NCBI GenBank assembly: GCA_914767715.1
Contig: OU612068.1
Location: 19,344,001-19,408,000, forward strand
Direction: 5' to 3'
DNA: 64,000 bases
DNA from: Membranipora membranacea
Lineage: Eukaryota; Bryozoa; Gymnolaemata; Cheilostomatida; Membraniporidae
In this document: in pieces, positions 23,875-35,744 of the stretch
How the letters are laid out: the number at the start of each line of letters is the position of its first letter
How positions within the stretch are numbered: position 1 is the first letter of the stretch
Notes under the pieces: model-generated
What the model was told of the DNA's origin: nothing
The model's input: the letters and a program-made list of their open reading frames with translations, nothing else
Databases searched by the model: none
Position numbers and translations under genes: made by a program

Positions 23875-26100
23875 TTAACAAAATACTCATATGACACAGA
23901 ACGATGCATTGTAATAAGGTGTCCGCAATACAAGGACAGTGTCAGCTATATCAAGATCACTCAAACATGTCTCTAATGTAATGAGCATATAAAAATTAGT
24001 CCGTGTTTGCATGCAGGCGCTGAACTGAGAGTCAAATAATCTAATTATGTGGTTACAGTATTAAGAACAAATATAACACTTGGAATGATCCATGTAGGAC
24101 AAAAAGTACACAATGTCCCCACTAACAAACAGTGGCTGGCCCATTTTTATCTTGTAAGGACACAATGATAAATGTGTTACAATCCATAATAAATGTCTAA
24201 ATAGGGCTGCGTAATGTGTCTAGGAGTTGCAAAAGTGTCAGGGTATGAAGAGAGAGCTGAATGGCAGCCATTTTGCAAAATTTGAAAAATTATTCTAAAA
24301 CTTAAATCATCCAGTGAGTATTTCCGTATAGGCCTATATCATCCACCAACAAATCGGGATCTGAACTTACAATCTCCGATTTATCCTCATGGATTTCGGG
24401 GGAGTGGGCGGGTCAATCATTGTCATTGTGTGAGCTTTCTCAACAGCAGTAACATTGTACTAGTTTGATAATGGGAATATCAGTGACAGTGATATTTCAT
24501 ACCAGTTCACAATCAAGACTACCATCTGCCAGCACAACTAATAGTCATACCACAACATGTGTATATTGTTATACTCAGATTTTAACTTATATTACTTAAA
24601 TTGTTGAAACTCATTTTCCCATGGGGCCTACTGCAAAATCTCGATCTGACCAGCAATGATTATCATGCCGCATGACAATAAATGCTTGTTCAAATTGAAA
24701 TACCACTCTATTGCTGTTTTAGCTGTCTAAAACAGACAAGGCAATCATTTTCTTCTCAGGTGAGTGACTAGAGCCCACCAACAGACCTAGTTTTGGTAGC
24801 ATGCTGCTGCTATGTATTCATACTAAACGGTCTTGCTGATGACCCATCTGTGTTTAAGATCTTTTTGTTAATCCTACAGAATCTTCTTCATTTAGCCAAC
24901 AGCAACCGTAAAAATCACAGCTGTGAGTTACGAATGAGTCTTAAAGACAAGGTAGGTGGGGGGGGGGGGGGAGATTATTTCTCTATTTCTAGCTGATGCC
25001 TGGCTAGTGAGAGATCTAGTCCAGCTAGTTGGTGTGTGGCTGTGGGTCTGATCTAATGAAAAACATTAACATAGCTTACTTGACAATCAATTATTGTTTA
25101 TTGGTTAGGAGCAATCCATCTTTGACTGAAGAAACATCAAGCTTTGCAGACCTACATAGGCTTGTGTCGATACTATAATGGCTATAGTCTATTCAGAAGT
25201 CAACCTCTTCAGAAGTAATCCAGAAGGCAACCTGCAGGCTATTGCTTTATTGTTGTGTTATGCCAACTATTCATAACCAATGGATATGCTGAATTGATAA
25301 CAATGACCAAACCAAGTTTACCAAGCCTCCCAAAATACAATTTAGCCGGATCCTAATTGAAACCAGCCCCAGAACTTCCTTCAATTTCAAGTATAAATAA
25401 CTTTCTTCTTCTTCTCAATTTACAGTAACAATTTTTTTAGTCTGCTGAGCAATGAGGGAGTTCATTGGTCTGAGTGACATGATATTTATTATCAAAGTTT
25501 CTTACCAAAAAGAAGGGAGTTGTTATTCTGTATCAATCAGTCAATCACTCCCTGCATCCAAAAGTCTATGCTTCAACTGCTGTCCAGAGTATCCAGGACC
25601 AGAAGTCAACCTGCATGTTCAATTCCTTACTGGAAAATGTCAGATCTTGTCGCCACACACAGACTGTTTTTTAACCACTATTTTGAACCAGACTCGCGGA
25701 ACATCGGCGAAGCGGAACATAGAACGCACCCGGGTGTCTCATTGAATTCCCTCAAGAAATGCGCTCAAATGTTTGGAATACAGGCAAAAGTATTGACCCA
25801 CTGTTCCGCATGTTTTTCAGCACTGGAGAATCATCAACCCATTTATATTTGTAGCAGCCAATGAGGCGTCTCCAAAGCTTTGTGGGTCAACTATAACTGT
25901 TCATGTTTCGAAACTTTTAATAGCAGTCTAAAAAACTGGATTGCAAAGTTGAAGGTAAAGGCATGTATGTAAGCCACAGGGGCCCTTGCACACAAGGCCC
26001 TTGGACCACAAGCCTAGTACTGTAGTTTGTGCAATTCCAATGGTCGTTTGCCCCAGTAAACTTATCTGATGTAGCTGTTGAGATACAAACAAACCATAAA
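23875..26100. other. Intergenic stretch, no gene supported
   Basis: Open frames at 25452-25864 overlap in two frames and carry no family signature. A G run (about 13) lies at 24958-24971. One micro-palindrome insertion at 25450 is listed separately. Confidence 0.4.
25450..25467. mobile_element. Micro-palindrome insertion, CAATGA family (weak duplication)
   Basis: CAATGAGGGAGTTCATTG, 18 bp, lies between TGCTGAG (25443-25449) and GTCTGAG (25468-25474); five of seven match, including CTGAG. Confidence 0.45.
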
Positions 26101-26489
26101 ACATTTCAATTTCAGGATTCTTTCATTCATTAATTAATTATTTATATATATATATATACACACATTTGTGCAATAAAGTGCCATATATTATATATCCCAC
26201 TATTGTTCCCATAAAAACCCTGGACAATGAGTCATTCATATAGTGGCTATCGGTGTGTAGGGCAAATCTTTGCATTGGAGTTGTCCGACCATGTCAGGCT
26301 ATTTTATCTACCATTAATTACTATTGGGTTAAGGATGCCCAACATGAATAATTAAGAGGATTTAAGACATGATTTTTTTGTGGGTCATATAAAATGACTC
26401 CTTATTTTTGAGTGACACTTAGTTGGGGCCAAATACACACAGATGACACTTAAAAGCACAGATTTGAATCTATATATATATTTATTTAT

Positions 26490-26965
26490 TTAATTATTTA
26501 TTGAGGTTTTCTAAAAGTTTATAATTAAAGCAAATTAAAAATAACTTGTTGACCTCACACACATTAACATAGATACAAAAAATGACTTGAATAAAAAGAT
26601 ATAAGTGGTAGGGTGTTACATACTTTATAGTGTGTAGGATAACGAAAGCATGGTATCATATATATATATATATATATATGCATCATTGTTTATTATCATT
26701 CATTGATTGATAAAGCAATGTATGTGAACTCCCTTATTTATTGCATTAATGACTATGTTTAAAATTTAAAGTTAATTATTACTAACTTGTTGTTGATCTC
26801 ATACACTACAGTAAGCACATTTATTATTCATTATTAACCGAATCAACAACTGAACTTGAATAAGAGCATACAGGTGTAGGGTGGTACCATGGAGTAAAAG
26901 GAGGTGCATACTAGATGGACAGTAGCAGGATGATGAAAACATGGTATCATATATATATTACATGA
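26490..26965. repeat. Imperfect ~240 bp tandem duplication with (TA)n tracts
   Basis: Unit 1 (TTATTTATTGAGG ... CATGGTATCATATATATA, to about 26680) is repeated as unit 2 (TTATTTATTGCATT ... CATGGTATCATATATATA, to about 26960). Shared inner blocks are AACTTGTTG..ATCTCA/GACCTCA and GTAGGGTG. TA microsatellites at 26143-26157 and 26657-26678 adjoin. Confidence 0.65.
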
Positions 26966-27069
26966 AAGAATAGGAGAAGCAGAAAATAACAAGCGAAAAA
27001 GCAAGTCCACAACTACTCGCCTGTCTTGACAAGCTTTTTCCGGTCGAACAAAGCTGGTCAAGATTTTCT

Positions 27070-28352
27070 CTTTATGAGGGTTTGATTATAAGACAGTTGC
27101 TATACGGTGATTGTAAATTTATGTTTCGTTTGTTGGGCATAGTATGTGCTTAGATGTACGACCTTTATAGACCTTTGGTTTGACCATGTTGTGAAAGAGA
27201 ATATATGTTTAATGTAGAAGGTCTGTAAATCTAAGAGTTAGCAGCCAGATGTGACAGAAAATTGTTTCGGAGCTGAAGTTTTGATTTTGATTGCACTGTT
27301 TGGATTTTCCTAGAGTTTCTCAATTGGCTGTTCCTTCAATGTACAGTGATGATTTGTGGTGAAGATACCTCACGAGATGAAATTATAGCTATGCCACTTA
27401 CCAATAAACATATACTTGTGATCATTTCAGTCAAAAAATAACTCAAAAAGACAAAAGTCTACAGAACACACCCAGGGGCTAGTGGATGGGGTGTGAAATA
27501 TTTACCACACATTATTTGAGGATTTTCTGAACCTTGTGGTAGGAAAATTGTGAAAAGATCATCAAAAGGTAGTTGTTCAACATTCTTAGAAATAATATTT
27601 GAAAAGTAACTATCATTGATTGATATCTTGTGAAAACATGTAATTATGCCAAATTATTAATTAATGAAACTCAACATCAAGAAGATAGTCAAAATAATAT
27701 TTTCATACTGCTAGATCTACCGTTCTCTATTATTTTGACATGTACAGAGTCTCAGTGATGTCAGAAAAGCTGATGTTAATAACAAGTGAGCTCTAGACGC
27801 ATGTAAAGAAGAATTCCCCTAGTTAAAACCTTAAACAAAAAAGCCAGTAACGACACGTAGCCTTACCCTGGCAAGGACTGGGGGTGGCCCACCCCCTGCA
27901 CCTCTCCACTCTACTTTAGAGCAGATAGCAGTTATGGTGCCTCAGGATGCCCTCTTCGACATTGAGGAAAGACTGGACAACAGGCATGTCACTACATCTT
28001 TGTATCAACCTGCAAACAACTGAAATTGCATTTATGATCACTGGATAAAATGTTCTTTGAAGCCTATACTAAGGGTCATTCTTGTGTATCTTTGAAACAT
28101 CAGGCTTTTACTCGGGTAAAAGGCCTACAACCAGAATAATAAAAATCCATCAATGTGAGCTGAAACCAGAACTCCCAAACAACCTGCTAAAGCATACAGC
28201 GAATAACAGTTTGTCAATAATCTTTGAGTTGTCCCCCTAATATCAAAGAGCAGCCAACTTTGGGCCATGATTACCAAATTACCATGAGATTTTATTGGGA
28301 TGATGAAAATTCAAATTATATTTTGCTCCGCAGATAAAGGTATGAGTATAAA
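27070..28352. other. Intergenic, no gene seen
   Basis: AT-rich sequence with no long frame and no paired splice sites with protein-like content. A fragment at 27219-27257 (CTGTAAATCTAAGAG..CAGCCAGA) resembles the ceramide synthase leader exon region near 23805-23850. Confidence 0.4.
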
Positions 28353-28526
28353 TTTAAAGGCTTGGTTTGAGGCTGCTCTTTTGTATTACATCTTATTCTC
28401 CATATTTTAATCTATCATGTGAGCAAATTCCAGCTTTAGAATCCAAATATTGAGGAAGTTATGGCCTCTCAAACTTCCAAGGTGACGGCAGTAAGATTAG
28501 CCGGCAATCCCAATGGTACGTCACAA

Positions 28527-28768
28527 CCATAGAAATAGAGCCTAATAGAAACCTAAGCCGCTCTTAGTAGTCGCTCCATTTTTTGTGAATCTCCTGTATA
28601 TAAGAAATCAGTGGTAGGGATTTGTTCAAGAATGATTTAGAATGAACTTAATGGGCTAGCTGAAAAACATAACATAACAAGCTATAAATCCCTACCACTG
28701 ATTGCAGTCAACCAGTAATAACGAAAACTGCAAAAACCGAGTAGGCATCTATTTATTGATGTCTATGG
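28527..28768. mobile_element. 242 bp MITE nested in the foldback element
   Basis: It begins CCATAGAAAT and ends ATGTCTATGG and is flanked by TCACAA (28521-28526 and 28769-28774). The interrupted tail sequence is continuous in the other half of the foldback, which shows the insertion directly. An inner hairpin ATCAGTGGTAGGGATTT pairs with AAATCCCTACCACTGAT. Confidence 0.65.
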
Positions 28769-28906
28769 TCACAACCATCATACTTATTACGATACACTTA
28801 TAAATAGGTTGATGATCAAAATGTTCAAAGATGTAGCGGTCTCGAACCCCGGTCCAAATGGCCTTGCAGGCAACGCCGCTACATTGTCTATAGGCTCATA
28901 GAGCTG

Positions 28907-28975
28907 GACCTAGTGGTGCGATGGTAGCGTCGTTGCCTGCAGGTATAGAGACCCAGGTTTGATTCTCCCCAGGTC
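28907..28975 (+). repeat. tRNA-like (SINE-type) head with A- and B-box-like sequences
   Basis: GACCT at the start pairs with AGGTC at the end. TAGTGGTGCGATGGTAGCG resembles a D-arm/A box (close to the tRNA-Trp type) and GGTTTGATTCTCC a B box. The anticodon stem does not form, so it is not a working tRNA. The inverted sister at 28838-28850 has the canonical B box GGTTCGAGACC on the minus strand. Confidence 0.6.
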
Positions 28976-29217
28976 TGAATTTTGATCATCATCATATCTG
29001 TGTGATTATAAGTGTAATAAGTATGATGGTTGTGACGTCCCACGGGGTTAACATCCGCTTATTCCCAATGCCGATTGAAGGCAATCACCCTGGAAGTTTG
29101 AGAGGCCATAACTTCCTCAATATTTGGATTCTAACGCTGGAATTCGCTCACATGATAGATTAAAATATGGAAAATAAGATGTGATACAAAAGAGCAGCCT
29201 CAAACTAAGTCTTTAAA

Positions 29218-30600
29218 GATTTTTCTTTTAAAAAGAGACAGGCTGAGACTTCTTCACCCTATCCTGAGACAGCCTCTTCCAACCAACCTTACATTAATCT
29301 GGATAACCTACCGCTCCTACACCGCCACCCCCTACTCGAGTACAACCTACACCCCAGGAAAGTGAGTCCTAAACATAATGCATGTACCATGCATCTTAAA
29401 ACTTTATTCAAAGAAAATACTTCGCAGAGATGAGAACTCATCACGGAGTTCTTCCTTTCACATTTTTCTGGATATGATGTAACATTGATGTACCTACCCT
29501 AAATACCACTAGTACCTTTCTAGACCAAATGAACTCCCAAAACACCAGAACAAACTCTACAGAATAGACCAGATACTTCTGCAGCACCTGCGCCTTATTA
29601 CGTGTTGACATAGCATTTTATTTATCTAAAGGTTTTCATACAACGAAAGAGTTAATTTCTACATTATAAGATATTGATAATATATTTACCAATCGTTGTA
29701 AAATTGCCTTCACTAGTTTTTCACTGTATAAGCTGCCGGTAACACACTCCCCCTTCCCCAAAAAATGACAAATTTGTTGTCATAATATGACTACCAATCC
29801 AACAGGGGCATCTCACTCATAGCTTTTTTTTCCGTTTTTATAAGGTAAATGACTGAACACAAATACATCACAAGAACACAAAAAACACTACCAAAAAAAA
29901 CCCAGTAATTAATTTATTAGGATTGGAGTACTGCCAAGCAAGGAGTAGCCCTTGAAAAAGTTATAGAATTCTTAGATCAATCATAAATACTACGGCAAAA
30001 CTCTGATGAAAGACTAAGACCTGGTAGGGAATGCGACCAGATGTTGGTCTTTAATCATTACACTCTGAGACCTAACTAAAAAAAATATAAAATGTCATAA
30101 AAATTTTTGAGCATGTGATGTTATACTCATTCCTCCCATTGGCTTTTTGTGATCCACCAACTACAATTTGACTGTTATAAGGCTATATCTATACAATATC
30201 TTGATCTACATGCGAGTTGTTTACAGAATTAGATCACACCTCAGGGCCGTAATTTAGAAGAAATGGCAGGGGAGGCAAAAATCCGACGCAGGTCGCAAAC
30301 ATCAATAGGACGGGTGCTGCAACCTCCCCAAAGCAATTTTTATATAAATAGAAATAGGAGCTGTTTATGACACGGATTATTCAATTAATTTGCTTTTAGG
30401 CCACCTCTTTTAATTACGGGCCTGCACTTGTCCCGTTGGAACTTCATGACGTGTTCCATTAAAACTTTGTGAATGACAATGTTTTTTATTATTTTATACA
30501 CCAATCATAGAGGAAGCATCAACATGTAAAAGAAAATTGGAGATAGGATTTCCAAGAATTTAACTTCAATGCCGATTCCATTAATTTCTTAGGGCAGCTA
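29218..30600. other. Intergenic, no gene seen
   Basis: No protein-like open frame with splice support, and no repeats noted beyond short homopolymers. Confidence 0.4.
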
Positions 30601-30650
30601 TATGGCAAACAGCCCTTGGTATTTGGAGAGATGCTATATTTTATCCCTAT

Positions 30651-30656
30651 TTTATT
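30651..30656 (-). terminator. Poly(A) signal of the PAN-EGF-lectin gene
   Basis: TTTATT on the plus strand is AATAAA on the minus strand, 78 bases past the stop. Confidence 0.6.
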
Positions 30657-30733
30657 TTCTTAACTTGAACCAATCTATGTCATTGGTGTAGCTTAATAGA
30701 ACATTTAAGTATGGTGAAATGGGGAGTTGAGGC

Positions 30734-33700
30734 TCATAAGTTGAACATACAGACATAGGACTTAGATTTATAGCATTCGTCATCATTCCAGTTTCCTCCC
30801 TGTGAGACAGGCCTGTCCGCTGCACAGAAACTGTCGGATGTGCCATTTGGATGACTAGGCTCATTTATGTTCCATCTGGTGGTAAAAGCTAAACCTGTTC
30901 CATCTGTCCATTCCCAGTCGAACAGGCCAGAGGTGTCCTTCAGTCCGATCCAAAACCCAGTAGTGTACCCTGTAATAATAATTTATTACAATAAAAGTAA
31001 GCTATACTGACTGGCAGAATGCAGAAATTGGTAATGTACGCTGTGGAAAGTATACATATCCCTATTTTTAATATATATTTCACATTAGAGCCTAATCCAC
31101 ACAAAATGAAAGATAACCATTGGGGTTTGTAGTCATAACCACATAGACCTATTTTTGTTCGCATCATGTAATTGTTGAGGTTCTCGTCGCATCGGTAGGA
31201 ATCATCCAACGAAATCTGAATAGAACATACTCTTCCTTCTAACATCTAGGATGTGATCTATCAGTAATAATCAAAAGTGTTCAGGGGTCTTTGTAAACTT
31301 TATGTGTTACTCACTCGCTCTCTGGAGATTAAGGTCTCATACCACTACCCTCCCCCCACATAAGACAACACAAGCTTACTGAAGCTAGATGTGCTTTGAG
31401 TACCCCTGATGTCATGGAAAGTGTCAACTTGCGTCTCAGTGGTAAATACTGCAAGCACACCTCCAGAAGTCTGACAACTGTCTCGTGCGTCTGTCCAAGA
31501 GAGTTCAATCTGACGGAACGTATAGCGTACTGATGAGTTGCGATCACAGTACTGAATCGACTCACAAACTACAACAGCAAGAGAAAAATTTTCCCTGGTA
31601 CAATACAAGACGAAGTCATACACTCTGCAAAGTTACTAATTTTGAATTCTCTACTTGGACTGAGGTATCTTAAACAATTCATCGTTGTACTGGACTTATT
31701 TTGAATATGGGAGGAAAAACCTGCCTTGGATAACCGCTCAATCGATTTCAATACGTTCACAATGAGTAAGAAAAATAAGCACAATATATTGTAAAAAGAG
31801 GAGGGACTCGCGAATTTACATTACATTATAGCTCCGAATCATAGAATCCACAAATTCTTCAACAAACAACATACATAATGAAACACTGAGATTGGACCCT
31901 ATGAGTGTATGAACCTACTGTCTACACAGCCATCTCCATTGCTATTATTCATGTATCCAGAATCACAGGCACATATATCCCCTTCTCCGCATTGAGCATT
32001 GGCAAGGTTGTCACACGCTTGCTGGTTTGGATATGACCCACACGAGTCGCCCACGGAAGCTACAAAACGTCAATGAAAATGAAATATTGAATCCGCTCCA
32101 CCCTTACAGGAACACGACATAAAATCTGAGAAAGTGATTGCAATTATTTGACTAAAGTATGCCACATCCTGATGCGCTAAAAAAATCTAACTACAGAGAA
32201 AATCGAAGCATGAGAAGAAAACTCTGCCCATGATGAGATATTGTCTCCATCAGCTGGGCAGTCAGGATAAATTAAAGAAAAAGGTGCAAGTCATCTTGAT
32301 CGCAACTTGGCCCTGCTTACTCAACAACCTGAAGAGCTATCCTAACGCAGATGTTCATGAAGTTATCTGTCCCTTAAACTTCACCATAATTGATGTCAGA
32401 AACAGTAAGGTGTAATCAGAAAGTTGGAATGCGTTGGAACAAGTAGCCCAGAAATGTGCGTCGCTTACACTTAGTTAACAACAAACACTGATCCTCAGTC
32501 AGAAATAATAAAGTGGATGATGTTGTGTACGCCGTTCCGGTGGCCCAACCAAGGAGTTAGAGACTCATTGGCCCAACTGAATCGTTTTTTAAATATGTCA
32601 CATGTTGGATTAAAAATCTTTATCTACCGGGTACACAAGTGCTTCCTGCATTGGTACTTCTGCCGCTGAGGCAGGTACAGACTCCATTTAACTCCTCCAA
32701 TCCGTCCGCACATTCACAAGTATGACTGCTTGCTCCACAAAGTGCATACAGAATATTCCCACAGGCCCCTGGCCCTTGTGTGCATGAGTCACCGAGTGTA
32801 TCTGCAGTAGAAATGTGCAATTCAATGTATAAAGATGGGAACCAACAAAAAGGAAGGAACGACGATTCATCATTGTCATTGATACTTGAACCAGGGAGTC
32901 TGAGCTTGAACAGACAGTTTTCAAACTACTGTGCTCATCTTTTGATAACCCATACCTTCAATATCTCTATCTCTTTATTTGCGGCCAATGCCCCTTCCCA
33001 AAACAGTGGATCCAAGAAATAGGTCTTCAGCCATTAACCCTTATATACGCGGCCATGTGAAGGCACCACTCAGTTCTGAGGTGCTATTTCAGGAATTAAC
33101 ACCATCAGCATAACAATGGAACAATAATGTTATTATGTTTTATAAGGGCTAATAAGGCATGCCTATTAGATGTATTTTGTTGGATTTCTGTTTCACAAGC
33201 TAATCAGATCCGCAGGTTACAGCTTATTTCTCTGATGAAAGACATTCATTTTAATTATCACCAATAAACGTAAAACTGACACAAAGTAAAGGGTCATGAA
33301 TTGGTGTGTGCATTCGGAAATTATGCAACATCCAAACATCGGAACACCCAAAGATAAATTGATAATGCCAAGATTTTTCTGCTCACTGATCTCTGTGTTA
33401 ATTTGATATCTGACATTTTCAATGGCCATGGCTTATTATATTGGCATATTTTCAACAGACATGATATTTTCAACTGGTTATCATATAGAATTAAAAGCTA
33501 GCACAGTAAATGTAATATCAAACCTCTTATCAAAGATTTTAAATACTTGCTCTTATTTGTCATAAGTCATTGATTATAATTCATTGCTCTTATTTGTGAC
33601 AAATTTAGTTTAACTGCAAACTACTTTATTGATCCCAATAAATAAGGCTTTCAACTGTCCTGTTTGTTTTACAAGTGCCTCTGAGTAAGTGTGACTTTAA

Positions 33701-34663
33701 AATCAGACATTGACCATCATGTTATCGAATCGAGGGTCAGATCCCTGCTCCTTTCAAATAATTTGGAAAATTTTAGGTGAACTACGACCACTTGCCAGAA
33801 GCTTGTCAAGCTTCATACAAAAAAAATACAATAACTAAAACTCGTTAAGATATGATACGATTTGATATGATTTTGTACAAAAATGAAAGTGATTCTCATA
33901 GACAAATCTCAAGCCACATAATAACAAGATTGATTTTTATGATAATATCAACAACTGATGTGTCGAGAATGGAATAACATTCAGAGTAGATAAGACAATG
34001 CAATAAGCAATAACGATGTCAATGCAGGCAATGCAATAGGAGAAGATAGGACAATGCAGCTACTTACAGTCGTAAGTGAAAGATGTGATAGTTCCGTCAA
34101 GCTTCCCAAGTTCTGGACAGTCGACTAAAACTTCATTATCAGAGAGTTGACATTGCTGCATCTCATGTTTGTATGTGGCAGAGAGACAGGCGGAGTCCGC
34201 GAGACACAGAATTGTACACATACCAAGTTTTGATATTTCATGTTTAGTTGTATGGACATCGTTGACACATCTGTTCCTCAACACCATGAAGACTTTATCC
34301 TAGAATTTTTAAAACAGAACGCTTGGAACTAGAAAATATTCTGAATAACAGGAACCGTCACAATCTAGTATGAGAAAGTTGTTATGTTGGCCATTGCAAA
34401 TCCTGAGATCTTGTCGATTATTGTGGTCGTCAATAGGGGTGAACAGTCAGGGAATGTTGGCCACAATGGGAAAAAGTATTGGTCTGCAGCCTTGTGGGGA
34501 TTTAAGAAATGGAGGAAAATACACACAAAAAATACCGGAAATTGACATGCACTCCGTCTCCATTAACAGTACTTACTTTTATGATGCCAGTACTAAACTG
34601 TACAATTACTAGCAGAAGAAGAATCCCTAGGACGACAAGAGTTGACTGTGGCTGTTGACTCAT
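30734..34663 (-). CDS. Secreted PAN/apple - EGF-like - EGF-like - C-type lectin protein, complete
   Basis: Six exons join in phase: 34663-34577 (ATG), 34299-34068, 32801-32628, 32059-31919, 31568-31380 and 30969-30734 (TGA), giving 352 residues. Exon 1 is a hydrophobic leader (STLVVLGILLLLVIVQFSTG). Exon 2 is a PAN/apple-like module (about 30-106) with NRCVND, MCTILCLADSACLS and CQLSD. Exons 3 and 4 are short Cys-rich EGF-like modules, each opening GDSC (GDSCTQGPGACGN; GDSCGSYPNQQACDN). Exons 5-6 form a C-type lectin domain: SWTDARDSCQTSGG, FWIGLKD, FDWEWTDG, NEPS and NWNDDECYKSKSYVC. The Ca2+-site EPN/QPD position reads EPS and the WND motif is intact, so Ca2+ binding is likely and sugar preference unclear. 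Introns between modules are phase 1, as in shuffled extracellular genes. Role inferred as secreted or surface recognition. Confidence 0.92.
32550..32570. mobile_element. Micro-palindrome insertion, CAAGGAG family, exact 7 bp duplication GCCCAAC
   Basis: A 21 bp insert CAAGGAGTTAGAG...ACTCATTG lies between exact GCCCAAC copies (32543-32549, 32571-32577), in an intron of the PAN-EGF-lectin gene. One arm base differs. Confidence 0.72.
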
Positions 34664-35200
34664 CTTTTTTGCCTAACCGCTTCCTAATTTCAATCTGCTA
34701 ATTTGCTGCTCGCCAGTAATATGAGGGGCTGTGCAGGCATAAGTGAATAATACCTACAGCTTTATGAATATTTATTGGTAAAATAGACGGTAGACGATCT
34801 TAATCGGTAAATAAAATTTTGAAATACGGCCTGTTTTGGCGTAAACAAACCCTTTACAGCCTATATAACTCACAGTTGATAACTCTCCATCATAGCGTTT
34901 GTCATTAATAATGGCTGCCAGCTCTTAAATTATGTGAAAATATAATATAATATGATACAATGTTTTAAATAATTAAAATTCTGTTATGATACTCCTGCAA
35001 TAATAGCCAAGTCCATTATTTTAATCCAATTCTGACTTGGTTTCATAATTTGCTACCGGTCAAATTTTCAATGTTGAGAGATCCTTCCCCTCTAGAGTAA
35101 GACTTGAAGCGCTCCCTATATTAAAACCCGCCTTAAACTCGTCAGCTCCTTATAATACAAAGGCAGGGGATCAATTTTCTTTGTTTGTTTGTTTGTTTGT
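34664..35200. other. Intergenic, 5' flank of the PAN-EGF-lectin gene
   Basis: AT-rich; a (GTTT)n microsatellite spans about 35180-35201. No confident promoter motif. Confidence 0.4.
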
Positions 35201-35325
35201 TTTAATGTACACTCTTTATCCAAAGATGCTAACATCGAGATAAAAATGAATTATGAGATAAAAACCCCCTTGGAGAGAGAAAAAAGAAAAGACATAAGTT
35301 ATAAAAATAATACATGCTAGGAAAT

Positions 35326-35526
35326 TTAGACTGGGTTCTTCAGGATAGCCTTGCTGCTTTTGGCGGTTCGTGATCGTTTGATGTATACATCGGTCTGACA
35401 CTTGCTAACAGATCTCATCGGTCTTAGACTAGGTTTCTGATTGAGTTTGTATCTCAACGAATGATCGTACTGCATGTTGTATGTGTCCACATACAGTGGA
35501 CCTTCATATTTCCACTCCTGTTCCAT
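35326..35526 (-). CDS. Unrecognised small basic protein or terminal exon (66 codons from ATG)
   Basis: The minus strand reads MEQEWKYEGPLYVDTYNMQY then RYKLNQKPSLRPMRSVSK, CQTDVYIKRSRTAKSSKAIL and a stop. An acceptor-like CCCTAG lies just upstream with the frame open (LVV before the Met), so this could be the last exon of a longer gene. ATTAAA on the minus strand (plus 35201-35206) lies about 120 bases past the stop. The Tyr- and Lys/Arg-rich composition, without hydrophobic segments, recalls small microtubule-associated ciliary proteins, but I recognise no family. Confidence 0.4.
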   Translation of the reverse strand: MEQEWKYEGPLYVDTYNMQYDHSLRYKLNQKPSLRPMRSVSKCQTDVYIKRSRTAKSSKAILKNPV

Positions 35527-35700
35527 AACGACCAGGCTAGGGTTAATAATGTGTCAGTACTAAATAGGAAGTGACTTCTGCCACCTTTACCATTGAACTA
35601 CTTCTCAAAAAAATTTTAATTTATCTTTCTTACCCTTGTTGTATGATTATTTTTTTAAAGTGAGCAGTAGGCAGTTTTTTAAAATAGCTGATGATCCGAC

Positions 35701-35733
35701 CAAGGAGTTAGAGTTAGAGACACTAACTCCTCG
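35701..35733. mobile_element. Micro-palindrome insertion, CAAGGAG family, exact 7 bp duplication ATCCGAC
   Basis: A 33 bp insert from CAAGGAGTTAGAG to CTAACTCCTCG is flanked by ATCCGAC (35694-35700, 35734-35740). The match extends to 8 bp if the terminal G is counted as target. Confidence 0.72.
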
Positions 35734-35744
35734 ATCCGACACAC

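Larger units (their letters stand above)
28353..29217. mobile_element. Foldback element with two head-to-head tRNA-like modules, interrupted by a smaller insertion
   Basis: Outer arms of about 170 bp pair: TTTAAAGGCTTGGTTTGAGG at the left is mirrored by the right end near 29190-29217, and GGAAGTTATGGCCTCTCAAA is shared by both arms. Inside lies a tRNA-like head on the plus strand (28907-28975) with its tail ATAAGTATGATGGTTGTGAC, and an inverted version of the same head and tail at about 28778-28882. The left arm is split by a 242 bp insertion (28527-28768). Confidence 0.8.

Noticed and set aside
25452-25864. Two overlapping plus-strand open frames of about 100 codons
   Set aside because: They occupy two frames over the same bases, lack family signatures and splice support, and begin inside a micro-palindrome insertion.
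28907-28975. Functional tRNA gene
   Set aside because: The acceptor ends pair and the A/B boxes are visible, but the anticodon stem does not form, and the sequence is part of a repeated mobile element.
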